64,000 nucleotides of DNA, taken from NCBI RefSeq assembly GCF_021032705.1, contig NZ_JAHVXI010000005.1:62001-126000 (forward strand), read 5' to 3'. The notes below the pieces were generated by a model. It did not search any database, had not been told where the DNA came from, and saw only the letters and a list, made by a program, of their open reading frames with translations. Below, piece after piece: positions 16,903 to 25,306 of this stretch (positions are counted from its first letter, which is position 1; each line of letters begins with the position of its first letter). This DNA is from Psychroserpens luteolus (GTDB taxonomy: Bacteria; Bacteroidota; Bacteroidia; Flavobacteriales; Flavobacteriaceae). The position numbers and the translations under genes were made by a program.

Positions 16903-17453
16903 TGGCAAATAAAAACTTAGAAAAACTTACTGTTGGAGCAGGATGCTTTTGGTGTATTGAAGCTGTTTACAACGAAGTAAAAGGTATCGAAAAAGTGGTG
17001 TCTGGTTATAGTGGCGGAACTGTTCCTGGGAAACCAACTTACAGAGAGGTATGCTCAGGTTTAACAGGTCATGCCGAAGTTGTTCAAGTCACTTTTGACC
17101 CAAATATAATTTCATATGAGGATTTACTAGTGATTTTCATGACAAGCCATGACCCAACAACCTTAAACCGTCAAGGCGCAGATGTTGGATCACAATATCG
17201 TTCTGTAATTTTCTATCATAACGATAAACAAAAAGAAATTGCAGAAGTTGTCATCAAGGAAATGACACCTTACTATGAAATGCCTATTGTTACTGAGATT
17301 AGCCCTTTAGGTGAATTCTTTGAAGCAGAAGCTGTACATCAAAATTACTATGCAAACAACCAAACACAAGGTTACTGTAGTTTTGTTATTACACCTAAGT
17401 TGGCAAAATTGAGACAATTACATGCAGATAAGCTAAAAACACGTGTGACATAA
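16902..17453 (+). CDS. msrA: Peptide-methionine (S)-S-oxide reductase
   Basis: 183 residues. The catalytic motif GCFWC lies near residues 14-18, with the downstream YSGG and the GSQYRS and EAVHQNYY segments of the family. It reduces methionine-S-sulfoxide and complements MsrB for the other epimer. The gene overlaps msrB by one base. A small glutaredoxin-like frame follows 12 bases later, in the same reading frame as msrA, beyond a single TAA. Confidence 0.96.
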   Translation: MANKNLEKLTVGAGCFWCIEAVYNEVKGIEKVVSGYSGGTVPGKPTYREVCSGLTGHAEVVQVTFDPNIISYEDLLVIFMTSHDPTTLNRQGADVGSQYRSVIFYHNDKQKEIAEVVIKEMTPYYEMPIVTEISPLGEFFEAEAVHQNYYANNQTQGYCSFVITPKLAKLRQLHADKLKTRVT

Positions 17454-17465
17454 ATTGAAACTATA

Positions 17466-17738
17466 TTGAACACGAAAGAGTCTATTCCATCCATAAAACT
17501 CTATGGTGCAAAACGATGCCATAAAACACAGTTTTATTTAAGTTTCCTTAACGAAACTGGCCTCCCATATGATTTTTTGGATGTAGAAACCAATAAAGAC
17601 CACGCAGAAGAATTGCGTGGTCTTTATTTAAACAGAAAACTTAACTTTCCAACACTAACAATTGGTTCTAAAAAACTACGTAATCCTCGTAAAGAAGATC
17701 TTGAAAAATGGCTTAACAAATTAATTCTGAAAGACTAA
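17466..17738 (+). CDS. Glutaredoxin-like protein with a single active-site Cys
   Basis: About 90 residues with the glutaredoxin/ArsC-like fold pattern: strand IKLYGAKRCHKTQFYL, VETNKDHAEELR, and the cis-Pro loop NFPTLTIGSKKL. The site is CHKT, one Cys only, so it would act as a monothiol thioltransferase or an electron donor for the Msr pair. No ATG exists in frame; TTG at 17466 (or ATA/ATT slightly upstream) must be used. The frame is continuous with msrA across its stop. A perfect 14-bp inverted repeat lies inside the coding region at 17592-17628. Confidence 0.7.
   Translation: MNTKESIPSIKLYGAKRCHKTQFYLSFLNETGLPYDFLDVETNKDHAEELRGLYLNRKLNFPTLTIGSKKLRNPRKEDLEKWLNKLILKD
17592..17628. repeat. 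Perfect 14-bp inverted repeat inside the glutaredoxin-like gene
   Basis: AATAAAGACCACGC at 17592-17605 and GCGTGGTCTTTATT at 17615-17628 are exact complements around a 9-base loop, and the right arm ends T-rich. It resembles an intrinsic terminator but lies wholly inside a conserved-looking coding frame. Confidence 0.75.
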
Positions 17739-17751
17739 ACCAAAAACGATT

Positions 17752-18606
17752 ATGACCTATACTGAATTTAAAGCTAAACAGCAATTTTTAGAATTACCAG
17801 AAGGTCGCATCGCTTATATTGATGAAGGTCATGGCGCACCCATACTATTGCTTCATGGTGTACCAACCTCTGGTTGGTTATATCGACATATATTTCCAGA
17901 ATTAGTACAAAAAGGGTATCGTGTTATTGTGCCTGACATGTTTGGTTATGGATCTAGTGATTCACCAAAGGGTTATGAAAAATATCACGAAAAGTTCCAA
18001 GCTGAACGGCTTTCAAAACTGATGGAACATTTAAGCATCAACAAATGGACACATATGTTTCATGATGCTGGTGGCTTGTGGACCTGGGAACTTTTAAAAC
18101 AGCAGCCAAAATCTATTAAACAACTTATTATTTTAAATACAATCATTTTAAAACCTGGCTTTACTCCTCCAATGCGTTTTGGAAATAATTTCCTAACTAA
18201 GTTTGTTATGAATCTATACAGTTACAGGCTCACTAATACTATGTTGATGAAAGGACTTTTCAAATCTGGCTTATTAGAAAACAATCTCTCCAAAGATGAT
18301 ATTGAAGGTTATAAGATGCCTCTGCTACAAGGAAAAATTAAAGGCATGTATTACTTCTTCTCTAAAACCTGTCATAATTTACCTGATTACTCTAGTTTAC
18401 TTCCAACATTAGAACAACAAGTTCTAGTTATTTGGGGTAAGCATGATGAGTTTTTAAAATGGGAACCTCAACAAGATCAGATAAAGCGAGCTTTGAACAT
18501 CAAAACAAAGAACATTCATGTCATCGAAGGAAAACATTTTATACAGGAGGAAATCCCTGAAAAAATAATTAACTTGACACATCAATTCATTCAAGCATCA
18601 AATTAA
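17752..18606 (+). CDS. Alpha/beta-fold hydrolase, haloalkane dehalogenase/epoxide hydrolase-like
   Basis: 284 residues. The oxyanion segment LLHGVPTSGWLYR is near residue 32. The nucleophile elbow reads HDAGG (near residue 105), which places an Asp where haloalkane dehalogenases and epoxide hydrolases have their nucleophile. The likely acid is in WGKHDEF and the base His in EGKHFIQEE. A helical cap domain lies between residues about 130 and 215. The substrate is unknown. It is cytosolic, with no signal peptide, and follows the Msr-glutaredoxin genes on the same strand by 13 bases. Confidence 0.8.
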   Translation: MTYTEFKAKQQFLELPEGRIAYIDEGHGAPILLLHGVPTSGWLYRHIFPELVQKGYRVIVPDMFGYGSSDSPKGYEKYHEKFQAERLSKLMEHLSINKWTHMFHDAGGLWTWELLKQQPKSIKQLIILNTIILKPGFTPPMRFGNNFLTKFVMNLYSYRLTNTMLMKGLFKSGLLENNLSKDDIEGYKMPLLQGKIKGMYYFFSKTCHNLPDYSSLLPTLEQQVLVIWGKHDEFLKWEPQQDQIKRALNIKTKNIHVIEGKHFIQEEIPEKIINLTHQFIQASN

Positions 18607-18646
18607 GAAAGGTTGCACTCTAACACTGATAAACTAAAGAATTCCT

Positions 18647-19378
18647 ATGGAAAAAACTGTTTCAGAAGCGATACAATACAGAAGATCAACTAGAATTTAC
18701 AAAGAGGACCCTATCGACACCGAAAAGGTAAAACAATGTCTCTATAATGCTTCTTTGGCGCCTACTAGTAGTAATCTTCAATTATGGGAGTTCTATCACG
18801 TTACTAATGAAAGCACTCTCGAAAAACTAACAGTAGCCTGTCTTGGTCAAAATGCAGCAAAAACTGCTAAACAGCTCGTTGTTGTGGTCACAAGAAAAGA
18901 TTTATGGCGTAAGCGTGCCAAAGCTAATATTGAATTTATAAATAAGATTTACGATAAACCTGACTTAGAAGAACAATGGTTAAAACGCAAAAAAATGGCG
19001 ATCAGTTATTATAATAAACTCATTCCTACGATTTATACAGATCTCTTCGGAATTCTGGGTTTTATTAAATATCTAGTTTTTCAGGTTGTTGGACTCTTTA
19101 GACCCATTTATCGTCAAATACGTTTGAGTGATATGCGAATTGTTGCTCATAAAAGTGCTGCGTTAGCTGCCGAAAATTTTATGCTCAGTATGTCTGCTAT
19201 TGGTTATGACACCTGCCCAATGGAAGGCAGTGACACACTTAGAGTAAAGCAAATCCTATCCTTACCTCGAGGTGCCGAAATCAATATGGTGATTGGTTGT
19301 GGTATACGTCATAAAGATAAAGGCATTTATGGCCCTCGTTTTAGAGTGCCTTTTGACGAGGTTTATTTTGAGAGGTAG
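18647..19378 (+). CDS. Nitroreductase family protein
   Basis: 243 residues. The N-terminus SEAIQYRRSTRIYKEDPI and the segment LAPTSSNLQLWEF are the FMN-binding signature of the nitroreductase fold, and the late segment GYDTCPMEGSD is typical as well. It would be an FMN-dependent NAD(P)H oxidoreductase of unknown substrate. An unusual hydrophobic insertion (residues about 125-155, LFGILGFIKYLVFQVVGLF) may seat it at the membrane. It ends one base before the convergent dsbD-like gene and probably shares the msr transcript. Confidence 0.85.
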   Translation: MEKTVSEAIQYRRSTRIYKEDPIDTEKVKQCLYNASLAPTSSNLQLWEFYHVTNESTLEKLTVACLGQNAAKTAKQLVVVVTRKDLWRKRAKANIEFINKIYDKPDLEEQWLKRKKMAISYYNKLIPTIYTDLFGILGFIKYLVFQVVGLFRPIYRQIRLSDMRIVAHKSAALAAENFMLSMSAIGYDTCPMEGSDTLRVKQILSLPRGAEINMVIGCGIRHKDKGIYGPRFRVPFDEVYFER

Positions 19379-21769
19379 TTAGTTCTCAAAATTCTTAATC
19401 CCATTAGTTAACCAATCATAATATTCATCTGCATCTGGAGTATAACCTACCGGTTTGATAAGATTCGCCTCATTATGATCCATCAACACATAATAAGGTT
19501 GCGTATTGGTCTTGTATTTTAGGGTTTGCATTTCACTCCATTTTTGACCAATATACTTAAGTTTTTTACCTGGTCTTAGTTTAGAATCTGAAACATCTTC
19601 ATCAGTAAGTTTCCGTTTATCATCAACATACAAGGAGATTAAAACGATATCGTTTTTTAGCTTAGATAATACCTTGGGCTCAACCCAAACATTTTGCTCC
19701 ATTTTACGGCAATTCACGCATGCCCAACCCGTAAAATCAATCATGACTGGTTTTCCTACTTGTTTCGCATATGCTAGTCCTTTATCATAATCGTTAAAAG
19801 CCAGAATATCATGAGGTGCTAATAAATGGGCACCATCTGGCAAACCAGAATGACTTGCAGAACTTCCGCCACCTCTCGAATTACCTACACCATAAGGCGA
19901 TTCACTATAATCCAATGGTGGAGGGAACGCGCTAATTAAATTTAATGGTGCGCCCCAAAGTCCGGGAATCATATAAATGGTAAATGATAAAGTTAATAGC
20001 CCAAGCATTAATCGCCCAACTGAAATATGCTCCAAGGGTGAATCATGTGGTAATTTTATTTTTCCGAGTAGATATAAAGACAGTGCTCCAAAAATGGCAA
20101 TCCATATCGCGATAAACACTTCTCTTTCTAATAAATGTAATTGTAACACCAAGTCGGCTTGTGATAAAAATTTAAACGCTAATGCGAGTTCTAAAAACCC
20201 TAAAACCACTTTTACAGTGTTAAGCCATCCTCCAGATTTAGGCAATGAATTTAACCAACCTGGAAATGCAGCAAATAAAGCAAAAGGTAATGCAATAGCA
20301 GAAGAAAAACCTAGCATTCCTATAACAGGAGCAATCCCTCCTTTTGATGCTGCTTCAACTAAAATGGTTCCTACTATTGGGCCTGTACATGAAAAAGAAA
20401 CAATAGCTAATGCTAATGCCATAAAGAAAATTCCAATAAGCCCTCCTCTATCAGCTTGTCGATCTGCTTTGTTTGCCCATGAGTTAGGTAATACAATTTC
20501 AAAAGCACCTAAAAAGGAGATAGCGAATACAACCAGTAATGCAAAGAATATGAGATTAAACCACACATTAGTAGCTAATGCATTTAATGCATCTGCACCA
20601 AAAATAGCTGTTATAATCGTACCTAGTAATACATAGATTACGATAATCGACAACCCATAAATAATGGCATTTCTAATCCCTTTAGCTTTCGATTGACTTT
20701 GTTTGATAAAGAAACTTACAGTCATTGGAATCATTGGGAATACACATGGTGTAAGTAATGCAACAAAACCAGAAAGAAAAGCTACTAAAAAAATAGACCA
20801 TAACCCTCTAGTTTCGCCTTCTTCCTCTTCTGTTCCTTTATCTTCAACTTTAACCGCTTTAGTTAAATCATAATCTAAATCTATAAAAGTAGGTGTTAAA
20901 CATTGCTTGTCGTCACAAGCCATGAATCCTATTTCAGCCTTCACGGTTTTGACATCCTCTGCATTGGAAACTTTTATTTTTTGTCTGAACTCTGCAATAT
21001 CTTCAAAGTATTTCACCTCAATCCCAAAGACTTTATCTTCTACAGTTTTTCCTTTGCCTTCAGAAGTTTTACCAACAAGTTCAACATTTTCTCCAAGATC
21101 ATATTCAAAAGTAGTTGGTATAGGACCTGCATCTTTTGGAGGTATTTGAGAATACAAATGCCAGTTCTTATCAATACTAGCTTTTGAGACTAAAATATAG
21201 TCGTTATCTGAAGTTTTCTCAACCGATGACTCCCATTTTACAGGCTCTAGAATTTGTGAAGTATCATCTGGCGAATCAAAAGGTGATAAACTTAAACCGC
21301 CTTGTGACTCATCATTTTTTTTTAAATTAAATTGAAGATCAATATAGGTTGGTGGTAAACACTTTTCATCATCACACACCATAAACTCCACCTCACCTTC
21401 AACTAGTGATAATTCTTGATTTAACACCTTGATACGTTGTCTGAATTCGGCTTTATCTTCAAAGAATTTGATAACCATGTCAAACACAGGATCGTCAACA
21501 GTATGCCCTTCTTCTTCACTCGTCTTTCCGCTTAATTCATAAGCATCATTAGCCTTGTAAACAAATGTTGTTGGTATTGGACCACCATCAGGCACATTTT
21601 GAGAATACAAGTGCCAGCCACTATCTATAGTTGCCGTTGAAATTAGATCATATTCGGTATCTGAAATTTTCTCAACAGACGTTTCCCATTCTACAGGTTC
21701 TAATACTTGGGCTTTTGAAGCTATTGTAAAAACCAATACACTAAGTAGGGTAATAATTAAATTCTTCAT
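19379..21769 (-). CDS. dsbD: Thiol:disulfide interchange protein DsbD with duplicated N-terminal domain
   Basis: 796 residues. There is a signal peptide (residues 1-20), then two tandem DsbD-alpha-like domains (about residues 22-150 and 170-300). Each has WHLYSQ, a late CDD(E/K)xCL motif and an LEPVxWE(T/S)SVEK opening. An eight-helix DsbD membrane domain follows (about 325-610, with [16 protein letters not shown] and the second Cys in VSFSCTGP). The C-terminus is a periplasmic thioredoxin domain with [11 protein letters not shown]. It would carry electrons from cytosolic thioredoxin to periplasmic partners. The doubled N-terminal domain is not usual for DsbD. It starts upstream of a separate rhodanese transcript. 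Confidence 0.9.
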   Translation of the reverse strand: MKNLIITLLSVLVFTIASKAQVLEPVEWETSVEKISDTEYDLISTATIDSGWHLYSQNVPDGGPIPTTFVYKANDAYELSGKTSEEEGHTVDDPVFDMVIKFFEDKAEFRQRIKVLNQELSLVEGEVEFMVCDDEKCLPPTYIDLQFNLKKNDESQGGLSLSPFDSPDDTSQILEPVKWESSVEKTSDNDYILVSKASIDKNWHLYSQIPPKDAGPIPTTFEYDLGENVELVGKTSEGKGKTVEDKVFGIEVKYFEDIAEFRQKIKVSNAEDVKTVKAEIGFMACDDKQCLTPTFIDLDYDLTKAVKVEDKGTEEEEGETRGLWSIFLVAFLSGFVALLTPCVFPMIPMTVSFFIKQSQSKAKGIRNAIIYGLSIIVIYVLLGTIITAIFGADALNALATNVWFNLIFFALLVVFAISFLGAFEIVLPNSWANKADRQADRGGLIGIFFMALALAIVSFSCTGPIVGTILVEAASKGGIAPVIGMLGFSSAIALPFALFAAFPGWLNSLPKSGGWLNTVKVVLGFLELALAFKFLSQADLVLQLHLLEREVFIAIWIAIFGALSLYLLGKIKLPHDSPLEHISVGRLMLGLLTLSFTIYMIPGLWGAPLNLISAFPPPLDYSESPYGVGNSRGGGSSASHSGLPDGAHLLAPHDILAFNDYDKGLAYAKQVGKPVMIDFTGWACVNCRKMEQNVWVEPKVLSKLKNDIVLISLYVDDKRKLTDEDVSDSKLRPGKKLKYIGQKWSEMQTLKYKTNTQPYYVLMDHNEANLIKPVGYTPDADEYYDWLTNGIKNFEN

Positions 21770-21865
21770 TAGAAATAATTAGGTTTTGAAAGACGCTAAT
21801 TTATGAAAAACTAAAAGATTAATCGCTAGCTTTAAGATTTGATTATAAAACGAGAATTAAAAGCA

Positions 21866-21893
21866 TAAAAAAAACCGAACTTAATGTTCGGTT
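21866..21893 (-). terminator. Intrinsic terminator after the rhodanese genes
   Basis: AACCGAAC at 21873-21880 and GTTCGGTT at 21886-21893 form an 8-bp stem with a 5-base loop, followed on the minus strand by a run of T. It lies just after the rhodanese lipoprotein gene and separates it from dsbD. Confidence 0.8.
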
Positions 21894-21901
21894 GATACTA
21901 T

Positions 21902-22300
21902 TTATTGATAGGTTTCGATGGGGTTCCCACCAAATTTCCATTTTTCGAAGCCACCTTCTAAATCATAAATTTTCACAAAACCTTTCTCTTTAAGTTCTTT
22001 TGAGCATCTGGAACTCCTTCCACCTGACTTACAATATACAATGACAGGTTTGGTTTTATCAAGCTTGGCAATGTCCTCATCAAAGGTTGGCGATCTAAAA
22101 TCTATATTTTGAGACTGTTCTATAAAGCCTTCTTTGTATTCTTCGGGAGTTCTTACATCAACTAACTGAATATCTTCCAGCTCCAAACGTGATTGCATCT
22201 CTTCAGCAGAAATCATTTTAATTTCGCTTTGTGGTTCTTCCTTGCAACTAAATGCGAGAGCAAAAAGTGCAAAACAGTAGATAAGTACCTTGTTTTTCAT
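21902..22300 (-). CDS. Rhodanese-domain lipoprotein
   Basis: 132 residues. The N-terminal signal MKNKVLIYCFALFALAFSC has a lipobox (AFSC), so it is a periplasm-facing or outer-membrane lipoprotein. The rhodanese fold follows with VDVRTPEEYKEGFI and the active-site loop CKSGGRSS. Single-domain rhodaneses carry sulfur as a persulfide on this Cys. It is 12 bases downstream of a second, cytosolic rhodanese, so the pair may handle sulfane sulfur in two compartments. Confidence 0.88.
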   Translation of the reverse strand: MKNKVLIYCFALFALAFSCKEEPQSEIKMISAEEMQSRLELEDIQLVDVRTPEEYKEGFIEQSQNIDFRSPTFDEDIAKLDKTKPVIVYCKSGGRSSRCSKELKEKGFVKIYDLEGGFEKWKFGGNPIETYQ

Positions 22301-22312
22301 TTTGATTGATTT

Positions 22313-22627
22313 TTAGATTGAAGCCACTTCACCTTTCCATTCGTTGAAGCCTCCAATGAGATTATATGTGTTTTTAAATCCTAACTGATTCATTACACTA
22401 CAAGCCTGAGCACTTCGCCCACCTGCTTTACAATACACATAATAGTTTTTAGATTTATCGAGTTCTTCAAGCTCGTAGATAAATCCTTGACCCTTATAAA
22501 TATCAATAGCAATAGCATTTGGTATAATCCCAAGTGCTACTTCTTCTGGTGTTCTAACATCTAATATTACCGCATTTTCATCTGCGTTTAATTTAGAGGT
22601 CCATTCTTGTTGAGTTAAATCAGCCAT
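22313..22627 (-). CDS. Single-domain rhodanese, cytosolic
   Basis: 104 residues without a signal peptide. It contains LDVRTPEEVALGII and the active-site loop CKAGGRSAQA, the form seen in GlpE/PspE-type sulfurtransferases. It begins the two-gene rhodanese unit, after the terminator of the thioredoxin-fold genes, and is followed by the lipoprotein homologue. Confidence 0.88.
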   Translation of the reverse strand: MADLTQQEWTSKLNADENAVILDVRTPEEVALGIIPNAIAIDIYKGQGFIYELEELDKSKNYYVYCKAGGRSAQACSVMNQLGFKNTYNLIGGFNEWKGEVASI

Positions 22628-22681
22628 ATTTTTTATACATCAATAATCATGCAAATTTAACGTTTCCTTATGATAAAGACG

Positions 22682-22712
22682 AAAAAAAATCCGAAGTGTT
22701 ACACTTCGGATT
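22682..22712 (-). terminator. Intrinsic terminator after the redoxin gene
   Basis: AATCCGAAGTG at 22688-22698 and CACTTCGGATT at 22702-22712 form an 11-bp stem with a 3-base loop, followed by T on the minus strand. It ends the 23879-22739 transcript. Confidence 0.82.
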
Positions 22713-22738
22713 CTTAAAATTTAAAAATTAAATTGTTA

Positions 22739-23347
22739 TTATACTTTAATTGAGCAGCCTATTGCTCTTGTTTTGGCTTCTGGAACTTCCTTCCCAACTA
22801 ACAATGCATCTACAGCATCTTCAACATAAGTTTTAGTTACAGCGCTTGCGTCTTTATAATTATCGTCAATGGCTCCAATGTACTTTACTTGAGGTCCTTT
22901 TTTTGTTTTTTCTAATACATAAACATGAGGTGTTTTGGTAGCACCATATTGAGGATAAATCTTTTGGCCTTTATCCATTAAATATGGAAATGTAAATCCT
23001 TTTGCTTTTGCTCTTGCTTTCATAGCAGCCATATTATCTCCAGGTTTTACATCGGTATTATTTGGCATAATCGCAATAACAGGATACCCTTTATCAGCAT
23101 ATTTTTTATTTAAGGCTTCAACGCGATCTTCATAGGCTACTGCATAAGGACAAGTATTACAAGTGAATACTACAATAAATCCTTTAGCGTCTTTAAAGTC
23201 TGCCATTGAGACCATTGTTCCGTCAATATTTTCTAATTCGAAATCGGTGGCAATATCTCCAATATCATAACCTGTTCCTACAGGTGTAAACGCTGTAGTT
23301 GCAATAAATGCAACTATGGCTAATAGTGTTTTAAATGTGTTCTTCAT
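22739..23347 (-). CDS. Exported thioredoxin-fold protein (AhpC/TSA redoxin family)
   Basis: 202 residues. A signal peptide of about 20 residues is followed by a redoxin domain: GDIATDFELENIDG, FTCNTCPYA with a CNTC pair, and YGATKTPHVYV (cis-Pro loop). Proteins of this group (thioredoxin family with TCNTCPYA) are common in Bacteroidota and are predicted periplasmic thiol oxidoreductases or peroxiredoxin-like proteins; the substrate is unknown. It is 7 bases after the TlpA-like gene and co-transcribed with it. Confidence 0.88.
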   Translation of the reverse strand: MKNTFKTLLAIVAFIATTAFTPVGTGYDIGDIATDFELENIDGTMVSMADFKDAKGFIVVFTCNTCPYAVAYEDRVEALNKKYADKGYPVIAIMPNNTDVKPGDNMAAMKARAKAKGFTFPYLMDKGQKIYPQYGATKTPHVYVLEKTKKGPQVKYIGAIDDNYKDASAVTKTYVEDAVDALLVGKEVPEAKTRAIGCSIKV

Positions 23348-23354
23348 GATGATT

Positions 23355-23879
23355 CTATTTAATGAATTGTTTTACTTCGGTTTCTAATTCTTTGTAATTG
23401 AAAGAGCGTTCATAAAACGCTTTTTTATCTTTATTATAAATCAAGGTTGCTGGAATAGCTCCAGACCAGTTTTTATTTACTTTTGGTATCCACGTATTGG
23501 AGTCGACATCATCCAAAACAACGACTTCACTTTTAAGTGCGTTCTTCTTTAGAAAAGGTTTGAGCTTTGTTTCAATTTGCTTCGGAAAGTCTAAACTTAC
23601 TAAAATAACTTCAACATTATGATTAGAATACTTAGTATTCAACTGCTCAAAGTATGGAAGTTCCTTTACACATGGCGCACACCATGTTGCCCAAAAATTT
23701 ATCACATAGGTTTTTTTGGCATCTTTTGCGCTTAAATACGATTGAAGCTCTTCAAAATTGAAAACTTTCAAACTATTATCGGGACGATCAAGATGTGTTT
23801 CTTCAAAAGAATTTATCTGTGATGCCCCATTTCCAAAGGACATTAAAACAATAGTAATTATAAGAGCCATATGTTTCAT
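23355..23879 (-). CDS. TlpA/ResA-like exported thioredoxin
   Basis: 174 residues. The N-terminal signal peptide (MKHMALIITIVLMSFGNGAS) is followed by NFWATWCAPCVKELPYF, the WCxxC active site of TlpA/ResA-type periplasmic thioredoxins, and later by a cis-Pro segment (SGAIPATLIYN). It would reduce disulfides in periplasmic proteins and is a natural partner of the nearby DsbD. It heads a two-gene unit and lies divergent from the MarR-YceI pair. Confidence 0.9.
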   Translation of the reverse strand: MKHMALIITIVLMSFGNGASQINSFEETHLDRPDNSLKVFNFEELQSYLSAKDAKKTYVINFWATWCAPCVKELPYFEQLNTKYSNHNVEVILVSLDFPKQIETKLKPFLKKNALKSEVVVLDDVDSNTWIPKVNKNWSGAIPATLIYNKDKKAFYERSFNYKELETEVKQFIK

Positions 23880-23955
23880 GTTATAAATTTAGGAATCAAA
23901 TTACGGACATGAATAAATTTAACAAAACATTAGAAAATTGAATCATTTTTTATAT

Positions 23956-23991
23956 TACATTTGTACACACAACAATTGTATATACAAATGT
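23956..23991 (+). promoter_or_regulatory. Promoter and palindromic operator of the MarR-YceI unit
   Basis: TACATTTG at 23956-23963 matches the -7 consensus. TTGTATATACAA at 23976-23987 is a perfect 12-bp palindrome ending at the start codon. ACATTTGTA (23957-23965) and TACAAATGT (23983-23991) form a wider inverted repeat that covers the -7 element and the start. Such placement fits autorepression by the MarR protein encoded next. Confidence 0.6.
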
Positions 23992-24443
23992 CAATAGAAA
24001 AAGAAATAAAAAGCACAGTTAAACTTGATGAAAAAGACAAAACTGTTATCAATTTAATTTACACCAATAATTGGTTAAAAGAAAAAATGCATGTGTTTTT
24101 TAAAGCGTATGATTTATCTCAAGAACAATATAATGTTCTAAGAATTTTAAGAGGCCAAAAAGGACATCCGGCTAATTTAAGCACCATTCAAGATCGCATG
24201 CTTAATAAGATGAGTAATACAACACGCTTAATTGACAAGCTTCTTAAAAAGGAATTTGTAACTCGTCAAATGTGCGCATCAAATAGAAGAAAAATAGAAA
24301 TTTTCATTACCAAAAAGGGACTCAATCTATTAACAGAATTAGATCAAAAAGTAAAAACAATCAACATAGAAATTACCAAAAGTTTAAATAGCTCTGAATT
24401 ATCTCAACTAAACAAACTTCTAGATAAATTAAGAACACCATAA
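23988..24443 (+). CDS. MarR-family transcriptional regulator
   Basis: 151 residues from ATG 23988 (MSIEKEIKSTV). It has a winged helix-turn-helix: YNVLRILRGQKG, STIQDRMLNKMSNTTRLIDKL (recognition helix) and the wing FVTRQMCASNRRKIEIFIT. MarR dimers usually repress an adjacent gene and respond to small ligands or oxidation. It precedes a YceI-family gene by 31 bases, an order I know from other Bacteroidota. A palindrome spans its start, suggesting autoregulation. An upstream TTG-type start at 23961 would lie inside the promoter and is rejected. Confidence 0.9.
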   Translation: MSIEKEIKSTVKLDEKDKTVINLIYTNNWLKEKMHVFFKAYDLSQEQYNVLRILRGQKGHPANLSTIQDRMLNKMSNTTRLIDKLLKKEFVTRQMCASNRRKIEIFITKKGLNLLTELDQKVKTINIEITKSLNSSELSQLNKLLDKLRTP

Positions 24444-24474
24444 TAACCCAAATACAAATTTAAATTATAAAACA

Positions 24475-25047
24475 ATGAAAAACACCATTTTAAAATCAGC
24501 AACTTTAGTCGTATTAGCTTTATCATTTGTATCCTTTACCACTATTTTGAAAAAAGAAATAAAAGTTAAAGAGTCAACAATTACATGGAAAGGCCATAAA
24601 ATAACAGGTTCGCACGAAGGTACTATAACATTAAGTGATGGCACACTTACATTTGAAAATAAAAAGCTTACAGGTGGGAACTTTACCATTGATATGACAA
24701 GTATTACTGTAACAGATTTAAAAGCTGGAAAAGGAAAAGAAAAGTTAGAAGGACACCTTAACTCTGATGATTTTTTTGGCACACGCAGCTACCCTAAAGC
24801 CACATTTAAAATCACAAATGTTAGCGGTAACGACGGCAATTACAAAGTAACTGGAGATTTGACTATCAAAGGAAAAACACATAAGTCGACATTCAATATG
24901 AATGTGACAAAAGACGCTGCTACTGCTAATCTAAAAATTGATAGAACTAAATATGGCATTAAGTATGGTTCTTCAAGTTTTTTTGACGGACTAAAAGACA
25001 AAGCTATTTCTGACGAGTTTGATCTAAATGTCACATTGAAGTTTTAA
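24475..25047 (+). CDS. YceI-family exported lipid-binding-like protein
   Basis: 190 residues. It has a signal peptide (about residues 1-22), then a YceI lipocalin-like beta-barrel: ITWKGHKITGSHEGTI, FTIDMTSITVTDL, KLEGHLNSDDFF and YPKATFKIT. Members bind isoprenoid-like lipids in a barrel; the physiological role is mostly unknown. It is co-transcribed with the MarR gene and ends before a strong terminator. Confidence 0.92.
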   Translation: MKNTILKSATLVVLALSFVSFTTILKKEIKVKESTITWKGHKITGSHEGTITLSDGTLTFENKKLTGGNFTIDMTSITVTDLKAGKGKEKLEGHLNSDDFFGTRSYPKATFKITNVSGNDGNYKVTGDLTIKGKTHKSTFNMNVTKDAATANLKIDRTKYGIKYGSSSFFDGLKDKAISDEFDLNVTLKF

Positions 25048-25079
25048 ATAATTTTGATTAATAGCAACATTTAGTGATT

Positions 25080-25117
25080 AAGATTCCCATGTTTATGGGA
25101 ATCTTTCCTTTTTTATA
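25080..25117 (+). terminator. Intrinsic terminator after the YceI gene
   Basis: AAGATTCCCA (25080-25089) and TGGGAATCTT (25096-25105) form a 10-bp stem with a 6-base loop, followed by CCTTTTTT. It separates the MarR-YceI unit from the trp promoter. Confidence 0.88.
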
Positions 25118-25125
25118 GAATTAAA

Positions 25126-25156
25126 TTTGAAAACTAAAATTTGATTTCTATATTTG
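25126..25156 (+). promoter_or_regulatory. trp operon promoter, Bacteroidota type
   Basis: TTTG at 25126-25129 and TATATTTG at 25149-25156 match the -33 and -7 consensus with a 19-base spacer. Transcription would begin near 25163, about 10 bases before the leader peptide. Confidence 0.78.
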
Positions 25157-25171
25157 AACTTTATTACAACA

Positions 25172-25228
25172 ATGAACACAAATTTAAATCATACTTGGTG
25201 GTGGATGTCTCGAAACGAAACTTCGTGA
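25172..25228 (+). CDS. trpL: trp leader peptide with three consecutive Trp codons
   Basis: The 18-codon frame reads MNTNLNHTWWWMSRNETS and stops at TGA 25226-25228. Three TGG codons in a row (25196-25204) just before a terminator and trpE are the hallmark of ribosome-mediated attenuation: low charged tRNA-Trp stalls the ribosome there. The frame is too short for routine gene calling. The known Bacteroid-trp RNA motif is of this type. Confidence 0.93.
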   Translation: MNTNLNHTWWWMSRNETS

Positions 25229-25262
25229 ACTAACCCTATAGGTATATTTAAACTAACATATC

Positions 25263-25295
25263 AAAAAGGCTTGTCATTCACGACAAGCCTTTTTT
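25263..25295 (+). terminator. trp attenuator terminator with competing antiterminator pairing
   Basis: AAAAAGGCTTGTC and GACAAGCCTTTTT form a 13-bp stem with a 6-base loop and a T-run, ending 11 bases before trpE. TTCACGA at 25277-25283, in the loop and right arm, is complementary to TCGTGAA at 25223-25229 at the leader stop codon. A ribosome stalled on the Trp codons would leave 25223-25229 free and favour this pairing (read-through). A ribosome at the stop codon would cover it and let the terminator form. Confidence 0.88.
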
Positions 25296-25306
25296 AATAA
25301 TAAAAA

